Assembly: GCA_019241735.1 (NCBI GenBank)
Contig: JAFAWN010000407.1
Coordinates: 1 to 8,955 of the forward strand
Direction: 5' to 3'
DNA from: Terriglobales bacterium
Lineage (GTDB): Bacteria > Acidobacteriota > Terriglobia > Terriglobales > Acidobacteriaceae
Length of the DNA stretch: 8,955 nucleotides
Below are positions 1-5,461 of this stretch, in pieces. How positions within the stretch are numbered: the stretch's first letter is position 1; each line of letters begins with the position of its first letter. The notes beneath the pieces were generated by a model. The model was not told where the DNA came from, made no database searches, and saw nothing but the letters and a program-made list of their open reading frames with translations. The translations under genes and the position numbers were made by a program.

Positions 1-1
1 T

Positions 2-787
2 GCCGCGCACGAACTCGCCCCCGGCTCCGTAATTCCGGACCTGATCGAGGCCAATGTGCGGGAGCGTACCTCGGTTTTTCAAACTATTCGCGACACCCTG
101 GGAGCGGTAAGCGGAAGGATGCGGGATGTTATTGCCGTGCTTCCCGACGCCGCGGTGCGGGTAGTGTTACTGGAGTTCGAGGCTTTGCCTCCGAAACGCG
201 ACGAAGCCGAAAGTGTGGTGCGTTTCCGGTTGAAAAAATCCCTGCCTTTCGATGTGGATAAAGCCAAAGTCTCTTACCACGCGCAACCCGCCGTCAGCGG
301 CATCCGGGTGATTGCAGCAGTGGCGCTGAACAGCGTGATTGAAGATTATGAGGCAGCGTTTCGGGATGCAGGCTACAGCCCGGGTATCGTGATGCCCTCG
401 ATGCTCGCCGCTCTGGGAGCCGCAGATGCCGAACGTCCTACGTTGGTCGTGAAAGTCGATGCCCGCACCACTAGCATAGCGATCCTCGATCGGCAGCAGT
501 TATTGCTTTTTCGCACGCTTGAAAATACGCGCGGCGTCACCATTACCGGTGAGCAACTGGCAGAGGAAATTTACCCTTCGGTAGTTTTCTTTCAAGACAC
601 GTATCATTTGAATATCGACCAGATTTTTGTCGCCGGGTTGTCAGAAACTGGCGGCGCGGCGCCGGCATTGCGCGCGCAAACCGGGGCCGAGGTCAAGGAA
701 TTGATCAGCTCAGTGCAACTGGGAACTGGAGTTGGCCCGGTTCCCAAGTGGAGGATGGCAGGGGTGGTGGGGGCCCTGATTTCCTGA
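2..787 (+). CDS. pilM: PilM-like type IV pilus assembly protein, 5' end outside window
   Basis: PilM is a cytoplasmic actin/FtsA-like ATPase-fold protein that binds the N-terminal tail of PilN and links the pilus motor to the inner-membrane alignment complex. The reading frame is open from base 2 with no stop, so the gene starts to the left of the window. The GTG at 56 is internal: the residues before it (LAPGSVIPDLIEAN) read as normal PilM sequence. About 261 C-terminal residues are visible. They include the segment RFRLKKSLPF, a typical PilM stretch after the first subdomain, and the strand LVVKVDARTTSIAIL, which resembles the phosphate-binding hairpin of the actin fold. The protein ends at a TGA at 785-787, and pilN begins 22 bases later on the same strand. 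The family call is from recognition of pattern plus the pilN-pilO context. Confidence 0.88.
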   Translation, partial: AAHELAPGSVIPDLIEANVRERTSVFQTIRDTLGAVSGRMRDVIAVLPDAAVRVVLLEFEALPPKRDEAESVVRFRLKKSLPFDVDKAKVSYHAQPAVSGIRVIAAVALNSVIEDYEAAFRDAGYSPGIVMPSMLAALGAADAERPTLVVKVDARTTSIAILDRQQLLLFRTLENTRGVTITGEQLAEEIYPSVVFFQDTYHLNIDQIFVAGLSETGGAAPALRAQTGAEVKELISSVQLGTGVGPVPKWRMAGVVGALIS

Positions 788-809
788 CCCCTGCGGGCGG
801 GCAAAGCAC

Positions 810-1409
810 ATGCGAGTAGAAATTAATCTTGCCAGTCGCGTCTACGAGGATGCCGGCCGCTTTTGGCTGCGCTGGGGTAGCGCGGTGGCGGCCCTGGGAA
901 TCCTGACTCTGGTCCTGGCTTACTTCGCGGTCGCCGGATGGCTTACCGCGCGCAAAGATCGCGACCTCATTCGCCAGAGCCAGCAGCAGATTCAACTCCG
1001 CGACCAGGAACGCGCCCGCGCTGAGGTATTGTTGAATCTGCCGCAAAACAGCTCGACGCGCGACCGCTCGCAATTTCTCAACGACCTCTTTCAGCGCAAG
1101 GCGTTTTCCTGGACCCGGGTGTTTGAAGACCTGGAACGCGTCATGCCGCCACGCTTGCACGTGGTTTCCATACATCCGGAGATGGCGGCGAACAATCAAC
1201 TGGCGATTAAGCTGGTGGTCGCCGGCGATACCCGGGAGCGCGCGCAGGAGCTGGTACGCAAGATGGAGGAGTCTCCGCGGTTCCATGAGACCGCCATCGA
1301 CCAGGAGATGGAGGCGCCCTCCACTACCACCGGAGACCGGGTAATGTTCGATATCAGCGCGCTTTATGTTCCCGAGCTCGAGCCAACTTCGACGCAGGAG
1401 GCGCGCTGA
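810..1409 (+). CDS. pilN: PilN-like type IV pilus assembly protein
   Basis: PilN is a bitopic inner-membrane protein that binds PilM through its short cytoplasmic tail and dimerises with PilO in the periplasm. The 199-residue product begins with the PilM-binding signature INLAS (residues 5-9, compare INLLP in classical PilN). One membrane helix follows at about 22-43, then a charged coiled-coil region at about 48-75. A periplasmic ferredoxin-like domain follows, with the characteristic stretch FSWTRVFEDLERVMPP (99-114). The ATG at 810 has only a weak G-rich leader before it, and coupling to pilM across the 22-base gap is likely. Its TGA at 1407-1409 overlaps the pilO ATG by one base. Length and domain order match the family. 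Confidence 0.9.
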   Translation: MRVEINLASRVYEDAGRFWLRWGSAVAALGILTLVLAYFAVAGWLTARKDRDLIRQSQQQIQLRDQERARAEVLLNLPQNSSTRDRSQFLNDLFQRKAFSWTRVFEDLERVMPPRLHVVSIHPEMAANNQLAIKLVVAGDTRERAQELVRKMEESPRFHETAIDQEMEAPSTTTGDRVMFDISALYVPELEPTSTQEAR

Positions 1410-1984
1410 TGCCTGACCTGCGCGACACCCGCAAGAAGCTCAAAATAATCATTGTGAGCCTGGCAGTAATCGATGCCCTCATAATTGCAATACTGTTTTC
1501 GCCACTGATTGGCTCGGAGCGTTCCCGCCGCGAACAACTGAGCTCGCAATGGAGGGAATTGCAGCAGAAGACGCGCGAAGTTGAGCCTTTGCGCGGGCTG
1601 GATAAGAAAATTCCGCTCGCACAGCAGCAGATTGACGATTTCTACAAAAGCCGCCTAACTTCGCAGGATTCTACAATCTCTGCGGCCCTCGGTAAACTCG
1701 CAAGCGAGAATGGCGTGAAGATATCCTCGCTCAAGTACAGCCAGAAAGAACCGCAAGACAAAAACGGCGAGCGGCTGGAACTCAATGCCGAGGCGGTCGG
1801 CCTTCGCCGGGTGCAAATTGATGCTGACCTCTCCGGCAACTATCTTCAACTGGTGCGTTTTATCAATGCAATGGAGCGCGATCGCCTATTCTTCATCGTT
1901 AACAGCGTTGCGCTCGGCGGTGAGCAGGAAGGCTCGGTAAAGCTGCAGATGAAACTTGAGACTTACCTGAAGGCGTCCGGATAG
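1409..1984 (+). CDS. pilO: PilO-like type IV pilus assembly protein
   Basis: PilO pairs with PilN to form the periplasmic alignment scaffold of type IV pili and is structurally related to GspM of type II secretion. The 191-residue product has a basic cytoplasmic tail (residues 1-11), one membrane helix at about 11-32, and a Gln/Glu/Arg-rich coiled coil at about 36-80. A C-terminal ferredoxin-like domain contains SGNYLQLVRFINAMERD (142-158), the most recognisable PilO stretch. The ATG at 1409-1411 shares its A with the last base of the pilN stop codon. It is preceded by an AGGAGG Shine-Dalgarno at 1396-1401, so the start is well supported. The TAG ends at 1984, and the next gene starts 27 bases on. 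Confidence 0.9.
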   Translation: MPDLRDTRKKLKIIIVSLAVIDALIIAILFSPLIGSERSRREQLSSQWRELQQKTREVEPLRGLDKKIPLAQQQIDDFYKSRLTSQDSTISAALGKLASENGVKISSLKYSQKEPQDKNGERLELNAEAVGLRRVQIDADLSGNYLQLVRFINAMERDRLFFIVNSVALGGEQEGSVKLQMKLETYLKASG

Positions 1985-2011
1985 CCACACAGAGACGGAG
2001 TTTAAAAGCTA

Positions 2012-2599
2012 GTGAAAGTAGGAAGTGAAGACCGGAACAAGCTGATTGCTGCAGTGGTTCTGCTGCTGCTCGCCATCCTGCTGATTGGGAGATGGCTGTT
2101 TACCTCCAGCGGACCGTCGGCCGCTGCCCCTCCGCCGCCCTCCCCCTTAACTACTGCTCCAATCCGGCGACCGGTACGGGTCCGGCCAGGCGCTAAGGCA
2201 ACGGCCCCGGCACAGCGCTCGCTCGATCCCACGCTGCGCTACGACTGGCTACGCGCCAGCGAAGATACAAAATATGAAGGCACCGGCCGGAACATTTTCC
2301 AGGCCCAGGCTGAGCCTCCGCCGCGGCCTATTGCACCGCCTAACACCGACCGGGCTATCGTGCCGGAGCTTCCCTCCGGACCGCCGCCACCGCCCCCCAT
2401 TCCGTTTAAATTTTTTGGCTTTGCCAATAAGCCGGGCGAGCCCAGAAGAGTTTTCCTGTCGAAGGGCGAGGATGTTTTTATAGCTGGAGAGGGCGAAATT
2501 ATCGACCGCCGTTACAAAGTGATTCGCATCACGCCGACGGCCGTCGAGATGGAAGACGTGCTTAACAACAACCGGCAAAGCATCCCGCTGACCCAGTGA
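2012..2599 (+). CDS. Membrane-anchored PilP/GspC-like protein
   Basis: This 195-residue product occupies the slot of PilP, the protein that connects PilN/PilO to the secretin. It has a short cytoplasmic tail, one membrane helix at about 11-29, and Pro-rich linkers at about 40-55 and 102-130. A C-terminal beta-rich domain (about 131-195) opens with PIPFKFFGFA and contains the run GEDVFIAGEGEIIDRRYKV. The last part resembles the PilP or GspC homology-region fold. There is no lipobox cysteine, so it is not a PilP-type lipoprotein; the layout is closer to GspC. Translation starts at a GTG (2012) with ACGGAG at 1995-2000 as a plausible Shine-Dalgarno. The stop codon (TGA 2597-2599) overlaps the next ATG. 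I am sure of the architecture, less so of the family name. Confidence 0.75.
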   Translation: MKVGSEDRNKLIAAVVLLLLAILLIGRWLFTSSGPSAAAPPPPSPLTTAPIRRPVRVRPGAKATAPAQRSLDPTLRYDWLRASEDTKYEGTGRNIFQAQAEPPPRPIAPPNTDRAIVPELPSGPPPPPPIPFKFFGFANKPGEPRRVFLSKGEDVFIAGEGEIIDRRYKVIRITPTAVEMEDVLNNNRQSIPLTQ

Positions 2600-3621
2600 T
2601 GAAGTCACGCGTGCCACTCGATATGGTATTTGCGCAACTCAATCAACGCCGTTCCGGCGCCTTTCGCAGCGCCGCTTCGATGCGCTCACGAAATAATTCC
2701 CGCCCCGAGCGCGGATACGTTCTCCTGGCTTTGCTGCTGTTTGTTTCGCTGCTTGCCATTGCTGCCATTGCCGTGGCTCCATCTGTAAGCCTCCAGATCA
2801 GGCGCGACCGGGAAGAAGAGTTGATCCATCGCGGGGTGCAATATTCTCGGGCCATCAAAAATTTTGTCAAGAAAACCGGCGCTTATCCGGTGCGACTGGA
2901 GCAGCTCGAAAATACCAATAACATTCGATTCCTGAGGAAGCGCTATAAAGACCCGATTACCGGGCAGGATTTCAAGCTGCTGCACCAACAGGACGTGCAA
3001 AGTTCGTTCGGACCCGGAATTAACGGGGCGACCCCACTGAATGGGCTGGGAGGCCCCAATGGCCCCGGTGGCGCCGGGCTCAATTCGCAGTCCTCGTTTT
3101 CCCAGAATCAGGGCATGAATGCCAGCTCGAGCAGCCAAGGCGTCTCTCCCGCTGGATCGCAGGATCCGAATCAGGCGGTGACGCAGTCCGCTGGGCTGGG
3201 TTCGCAAAAAACGGACGACGACTCTTCCGATAAATTAACTTCGAAGGTATTCGGCAGCGGCGGGCCGATTGTCGGTGTGGTGAGCACCAGTAAGCTGGCA
3301 AGCATTCGCGAATTCAACAAGAAGAACCACTACAATCAATGGCAATTTATTTACGACCCCCAGAGCAACGCCAGCGGGCTGCTCATGACCCCAAACCAGC
3401 CGCCTCTGCAGGGGGTCGGACCTGTCAGTACAACGGGCGGCCCGAGTGCACAGGGAGGTGCAGGAGGATCAGGCTTCGGAAATCTTGGTTCAGGAAATCC
3501 GGGACTGGGGAATCAGGGAGTCGGCAATCAAGGATTTGGAAATCAGGGATTCGGCAACCCGAACGGCCCATTGGGCGGGCAGCCCCCCTCGCCTCCCGAC
3601 CAACAAGCGCCTCAGCAGTAA
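2599..3621 (+). CDS. Pseudopilin-like (GspG/PulG-type) protein with Gly/Asn-rich C-terminus
   Basis: The N-terminal half resembles a type II secretion or type IV pilus pseudopilin. A basic leader ends in RPERG (residues 35-39), followed by a hydrophobic helix at about 40-62 that begins YVLLALLLF. After that comes an amphipathic stretch with SLQIRRDREEELIHRG, and a globular segment to about residue 135 including a KDPITGQDF motif. Classical pseudopilins have Glu at mature position 5; here it is Ala. Residues about 137-340 are low-complexity Gly, Asn, Gln, Ser and Pro, including six tandem GxGNx pentapeptides. The chosen ATG (2599) shares one base with the previous TGA. An ATG at 2680 would give a more usual 11-residue leader but has no clear ribosome site. 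The gene closes the operon and ends 14 bases before a terminator hairpin. It could be a minor pilin or a membrane-anchored surface protein. Confidence 0.75.
   Translation: MKSRVPLDMVFAQLNQRRSGAFRSAASMRSRNNSRPERGYVLLALLLFVSLLAIAAIAVAPSVSLQIRRDREEELIHRGVQYSRAIKNFVKKTGAYPVRLEQLENTNNIRFLRKRYKDPITGQDFKLLHQQDVQSSFGPGINGATPLNGLGGPNGPGGAGLNSQSSFSQNQGMNASSSSQGVSPAGSQDPNQAVTQSAGLGSQKTDDDSSDKLTSKVFGSGGPIVGVVSTSKLASIREFNKKNHYNQWQFIYDPQSNASGLLMTPNQPPLQGVGPVSTTGGPSAQGGAGGSGFGNLGSGNPGLGNQGVGNQGFGNQGFGNPNGPLGGQPPSPPDQQAPQQ
3472..3561 (+). repeat. Six 15-bp tandem repeats encoding GxGNx pentapeptides
   Basis: Six in-frame 15-base units encode GFGNL, GSGNP, GLGNQ, GVGNQ, GFGNQ and GFGNP (residues 292-321 counted from the ATG at 2599). 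The DNA units differ by synonymous and non-synonymous changes, so the array is degenerate rather than a recent perfect duplication. The Gly and Asn positions are invariant. Such repeats usually form flexible or beta-roll-like extracellular linkers; that role is inferred. Confidence 0.85.
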
Positions 3622-3635
3622 TTCCCGCTCCAAAA

Positions 3636-3660
3636 AAAAGCCCCATCGATGGGGCTTTTA
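3636..3660. terminator. Bidirectional intrinsic terminator between convergent genes
   Basis: A perfect palindrome, GCCCCATCGATGGGGC at 3640-3655, is flanked by eight A on the left (3632-3639) and four T plus A on the right. Read on + it is a GC hairpin followed by TTTTA, ending the pilus operon 14 bases after its last stop codon. Read on - it is the same hairpin followed by eight T, ending the erpA transcript. This is a textbook two-way terminator for convergent transcription units. Confidence 0.93.
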
Positions 3661-3704
3661 CTCAGAATTCAGTTTCCACGGCTTTCGCCAAAAGGCGCCA
3701 AAAG

Positions 3705-4097
3705 CTAGACGTTAAAGGATGACCCACAGCCGCAGGTGCTTTTCACGTTGGGATTCTCGAACTTGAATCCCGCGCCCTCCAGGGTTTCCACGTAGTCCAC
3801 CAGGCAACCGTTGAGATACATTGCCGAAGTCGCATCCACGTAAACTTTCAGGCCGTCTACCTCGAAGGTCTTGTCCATGGCGCCGGCGCCGTTCTCAAAT
3901 GACATCGAGTAAGAAAATCCTGAACAGCCGCCACCCACCACGCCAACCCGCAAGCCGGTTGGGGTGGGGTTCTGCTGCGCCATGATTTCCTTCACCTTGG
4001 CGACCGCATGGGGGGTCAACGACACCGGCAATGCCTTTGGCTTGGTATCCGTGACCGGTGAGGGGGTCTGTACTTCAGGGATGCTGGTAGTAGCCAT
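3705..4097 (-). CDS. erpA: A-type Fe-S cluster carrier / insertion protein (ErpA/IscA family)
   Basis: This family carries [2Fe-2S] or [4Fe-4S] clusters from the scaffold machinery to apo-proteins in the cytoplasm. The 130-residue product shows the three conserved cluster cysteines: C58 in GGGCSGFSYSMSF, and C122 and C124 in the C-terminal STCGCGSSF. The ending NPNVKSTCGCGSSF is nearly the same as in E. coli ErpA, which favours ErpA over IscA or SufA. A fourth cysteine (C98) is present. Residues 1-24 form a Pro/Thr/Ser-rich extension that shorter family members (about 107-115 residues) lack. The start ATG (4097-4095) has GGAGG eight bases upstream on the - strand, ruling out the longer reading from 4181. 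The gene stands alone, without isc or suf partners, between a bidirectional terminator and a divergent promoter region. Confidence 0.93.
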   Translation of the reverse strand: MATTSIPEVQTPSPVTDTKPKALPVSLTPHAVAKVKEIMAQQNPTPTGLRVGVVGGGCSGFSYSMSFENGAGAMDKTFEVDGLKVYVDATSAMYLNGCLVDYVETLEGAGFKFENPNVKSTCGCGSSFNV

Positions 4098-4105
4098 TAA
4101 GCGCG

Positions 4106-4110
4106 CCTCC
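4106..4110 (-). promoter_or_regulatory. Shine-Dalgarno of erpA
   Basis: CCTCC on + reads GGAGG on the - strand, with eight bases before the ATG at 4097. It fixes the erpA start and places the longer open frame (to 4181) largely in the 5' leader and promoter. Confidence 0.85.
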
Positions 4111-4127
4111 GTAAGATCAACTTCCTC

Positions 4128-4136
4128 ATTATAACA
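4128..4136 (-). promoter_or_regulatory. Extended -10 promoter of erpA
   Basis: On the - strand the bases read TGTTATAAT, a perfect extended -10 (TGn plus TATAAT). No good -35 hexamer is seen at 16-18 bases upstream, which is usual for extended -10 promoters. Transcription would start near 4121, giving a leader of about 24 bases that contains the GGAGG site. Confidence 0.65.
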
Positions 4137-4163
4137 AATGCGAATATCCCTTCGCTTTGAAGT

Positions 4164-4194
4164 TTGCCAACCCACTTGCATTCGGGACTATAAT
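4164..4194 (+). promoter_or_regulatory. Predicted sigma-70-type promoter of the 90-residue membrane protein gene
   Basis: A perfect -10 hexamer TATAAT (4189-4194) is preceded by TTGCCA (4164-4169), a five-of-six match to the -35 consensus. The 19-base spacer is longer than the optimum. Transcription would start near 4201, about 65 bases before the ATG at 4267. It lies back to back with the erpA promoter. Confidence 0.5.
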
Positions 4195-4266
4195 TCCACC
4201 GGGAAGCGCCGGTAAAACGCTTCGCCTAGGTAAGTTTGCTGACTCGAGATCTTCACGAGGTGCGTT

Positions 4267-4539
4267 ATGTCGCCGATCGTCGGACTGCTGATTGGATGGG
4301 GAGTTCTAACTGCTGCCCTGGTGATCCTCCTGATTTACCGGAGCACGCTGAGCATGCAAAAAAATGAGCAGTTGTTCCTGGACGAGTCAGAATCACACAT
4401 GGAGCAGGCGCAGATCGAACTGGTGCGCCGTGTGGATAAGATCAATCCCATTGTCCGCTGGCTCGGAGCTGCTTCTGGAGTTCTGATCCTGGTGATTGCA
4501 GGCCTGGCTTTGTACCAGCAATTGAATCAGGCACCATAA
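4267..4539 (+). CDS. Small two-helix membrane protein of unknown function
   Basis: I do not recognise a named family. The 90-residue product has a hydrophobic helix at about 4-24 and a second at about 66-84. The roughly 40-residue polar middle is rich in Glu, Gln and charged residues (about 28-62) and contains ESESHMEQAQIELVRRVDKIN, likely an amphipathic helix or short coiled coil. With two helices, both ends probably face the same side of the membrane. The ATG at 4267 follows GAGGTG at 4258-4263 and a predicted promoter at 4164-4194. The stop TAA at 4537-4539 is followed by a short gap before a tRNA gene on the other strand. Codon use and a plausible ribosome site argue that it is real. It is monocistronic, and its neighbours give no hint of function. 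Confidence 0.75.
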   Translation: MSPIVGLLIGWGVLTAALVILLIYRSTLSMQKNEQLFLDESESHMEQAQIELVRRVDKINPIVRWLGAASGVLILVIAGLALYQQLNQAP

Positions 4540-4613
4540 CTCTTGGGTCCCTCGTTGGCCAGCCCTTCGTTCGGCTAGACCTTTTGTTCGGCGGCGGACG
4601 AGGTTGGTTTTCT

Positions 4614-4699
4614 TGGTGCCGGGAGCGGGACTTGAACCCGCACGCTTATTAGGCACAGGCTCCTAAGACCTGCGTGTCTGCCAATTCCACCATCCCGGC
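4614..4699 (-). tRNA. tRNA-Leu (anticodon UAG)
   Basis: Read on the - strand the gene begins GCCGGGA (4699-4693), which pairs fully with TCCCGGC before discriminator A and an encoded CCA (4616-4614). The anticodon stem is CAGGT/GCCTG with loop CTTAGGA, giving anticodon UAG for CUN leucine codons. The T arm is GCGGG-TTCAAGT-CCCGC. A 14-base variable region between the anticodon and T arms makes it a class II tRNA, as expected for leucine. The D arm contains the usual TGGTGGAATTGGCAGAC pattern. All arms are intact and length is 86 bases with CCA. Confidence 0.96.
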
Positions 4700-4710
4700 G
4701 CTTTCTCGTT

Positions 4711-4716
4711 ATTCTA
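4711..4716 (-). promoter_or_regulatory. Possible -10 box of tRNA-Leu
   Basis: The - strand reads TAGAAT (five of six to TATAAT) 11 bases before the tRNA 5' end, which would give a very short leader. No convincing -35 is seen at the right distance, so the call is weak. Confidence 0.3.
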
Positions 4717-4854
4717 ATCCTGCTCCTCACGTTGAAACATTGTCTTGTAAATTACCGTCTGAATCTCAAAGAAGCAGCAAGCCACCCCGCATACTTTTTG
4801 AGCAACTAAGCGGTGTATAGCAGGCGCAATTTCAGCGCTAATAGCTGCTCACAC

Positions 4855-4859
4855 GGAGG
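4855..4859 (+). promoter_or_regulatory. Shine-Dalgarno of the 59-residue gene
   Basis: GGAGG lies seven bases before the ATG at 4867. It selects this start over the in-frame GTG at 4813. Confidence 0.8.
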
Positions 4860-4866
4860 ACGTCCC

Positions 4867-5046
4867 ATGGCTCAGGACACTGAGAAGAATAAACACTCAC
4901 AACAGGGTCAGGAGAAATCCAAGAACCAACAGTCAAACAACCCCCAGGATATTTCGAAAAGAAACCCTTCAAACCAGAAGGAATCGGAAGATTACAATAC
5001 CGGGCGCAACCAGTCCGATAAGAACTCCAAACGCAAAGCTTCGTAG
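4867..5046 (+). CDS. 59-residue highly hydrophilic, probably disordered protein
   Basis: No family is recognised. The product has nine each of Asn, Gln, Lys and Ser (36 of 59 residues). Its only non-polar residues apart from Gly and Pro are Met1, two Ala, one Ile (29) and one Tyr (43). It cannot form a hydrophobic core or membrane helix, so it should be intrinsically disordered, similar in composition to bacterial hydrophilins and small stress-associated proteins. The ATG at 4867 has a clean GGAGG at 4855-4859, seven bases upstream, so I prefer it to the earlier GTG at 4813. The strong ribosome site and tidy stop codon (TAG at 5044) argue for a real gene. A hairpin follows 31 bases later. A role in desiccation or osmotic stress is a guess from composition alone. 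Confidence 0.7.
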   Translation: MAQDTEKNKHSQQGQEKSKNQQSNNPQDISKRNPSNQKESEDYNTGRNQSDKNSKRKAS

Positions 5047-5077
5047 CGGCCGATTCACAGAGTCGCTGATTAACGAC

Positions 5078-5102
5078 GAGAGGCCCTTCCACAGGGCCTC
5101 TC
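5078..5102 (+). other. Perfect 9-bp GC-rich hairpin without a U tract
   Basis: GAGAGGCCC (5078-5086) and GGGCCTCTC (5094-5102) form a perfect stem around the loop TTCCACA. On + it is followed by seven A rather than T, and on the - strand the T run comes before the stem. It therefore does not fit an intrinsic terminator on either strand. It sits between the 59-residue gene and the DUF3467 gene, where it could protect an RNA 3' end or mark a factor-dependent stop. Confidence 0.7.
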
Positions 5103-5129
5103 AAAAAAATCTCAATTCCGCGGGCTGCT

Positions 5130-5138
5130 TGTTATACC
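5130..5138 (+). promoter_or_regulatory. Possible extended -10 promoter of the DUF3467-glycosyltransferase unit
   Basis: TGTTATACC carries the TGn extension and four of six bases of the -10 consensus, 17 bases before the ATG at 5156. No -35 is visible. The A-rich run after the hairpin lies just upstream. Weak evidence. Confidence 0.3.
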
Positions 5139-5155
5139 TTCTTCACTAGGTTCCT

Positions 5156-5452
5156 ATGAATAATCCAACACAACCAAACGTGAAGTTAGTGAACACCGCT
5201 GAGTATCGCGAGCATTACGCCAATAGCGTCCAGGTTCGAGTTAACGTCTGGGACTTCTTTTTGGTGTTCGGCACATTACAACAGCAGAGTGAAAGCCAGG
5301 TGGAGGTTCAGAACTTCCAGGGGATTTACTTCAGTCCTCAGCAAGCCAAGGCGCTGACTGCCGTTTTACAGCAGAACCTCGCCAACTACGAAAGCGCATT
5401 TGGCGAGATTAAACTCGATCCGCGAATGACGAATCCGGGGCAGGTGCATTAA
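5156..5452 (+). CDS. DUF3467 family protein
   Basis: The 98-residue product matches the general pattern of DUF3467 (PF11950). It has an early YxNSVQVRVNVWDFFLVFG segment (residues 21-39), then a central strand ending in GIYFSP (56-61). An amphipathic helix follows, with QQAKALTAVLQQNLANYE, closing with FGEIKL (82-87). It has no signal peptide or membrane helix, so it is a small soluble cytoplasmic protein. The biochemical role of the family is not known to me. The ATG at 5156 has only a weak AGG-type ribosome site (CTAGG at 5146-5150). The glycosyltransferase gene starts nine bases after its stop, so the two are probably co-transcribed. Family call is by pattern recognition. Confidence 0.82.
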   Translation: MNNPTQPNVKLVNTAEYREHYANSVQVRVNVWDFFLVFGTLQQQSESQVEVQNFQGIYFSPQQAKALTAVLQQNLANYESAFGEIKLDPRMTNPGQVH

Positions 5453-5461
5453 ACTTGCCGC

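Noticed and set aside
705..1286. Long - strand open frame opposite pilN
   Set aside because: It lies wholly antisense to a well-supported pilM/pilN region, has no ribosome site or recognisable motif, and is a high-GC shadow.
2249..2617. - strand open frames opposite the PilP/GspC-like gene
   Set aside because: They are shadows of Pro-rich codons, with no motif and no promoter.
3472..3561. CRISPR-like or mobile direct repeat
   Set aside because: The 15-bp units have no spacers, are in frame and encode a pentapeptide pattern, so this is a protein repeat.
3339..3722. Alternative + frame across the pseudopilin tail and terminator
   Set aside because: It runs through the terminator and into erpA antisense. 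Its composition reflects the out-of-frame repeat.
4545..4590. Possible terminator after the 90-residue gene (AGCC...GGCT nested in GGTC...GACC, then CTTTTG)
   Set aside because: The inner stem is only four pairs with an eight-base loop, the outer pairs are separated by unmatched bases, and the T run is short. It is not better than chance.
4813..4866. GTG start extending the 59-residue protein by 18 residues
   Set aside because: The GGAGG site sits inside this extension at the right distance for the ATG at 4867, and the extension has a different composition.
4614..4866. tRNA-Leu as an attachment site for an integrated element
   Set aside because: I found no integrase gene and no direct repeat of the tRNA 3' end elsewhere in the window.
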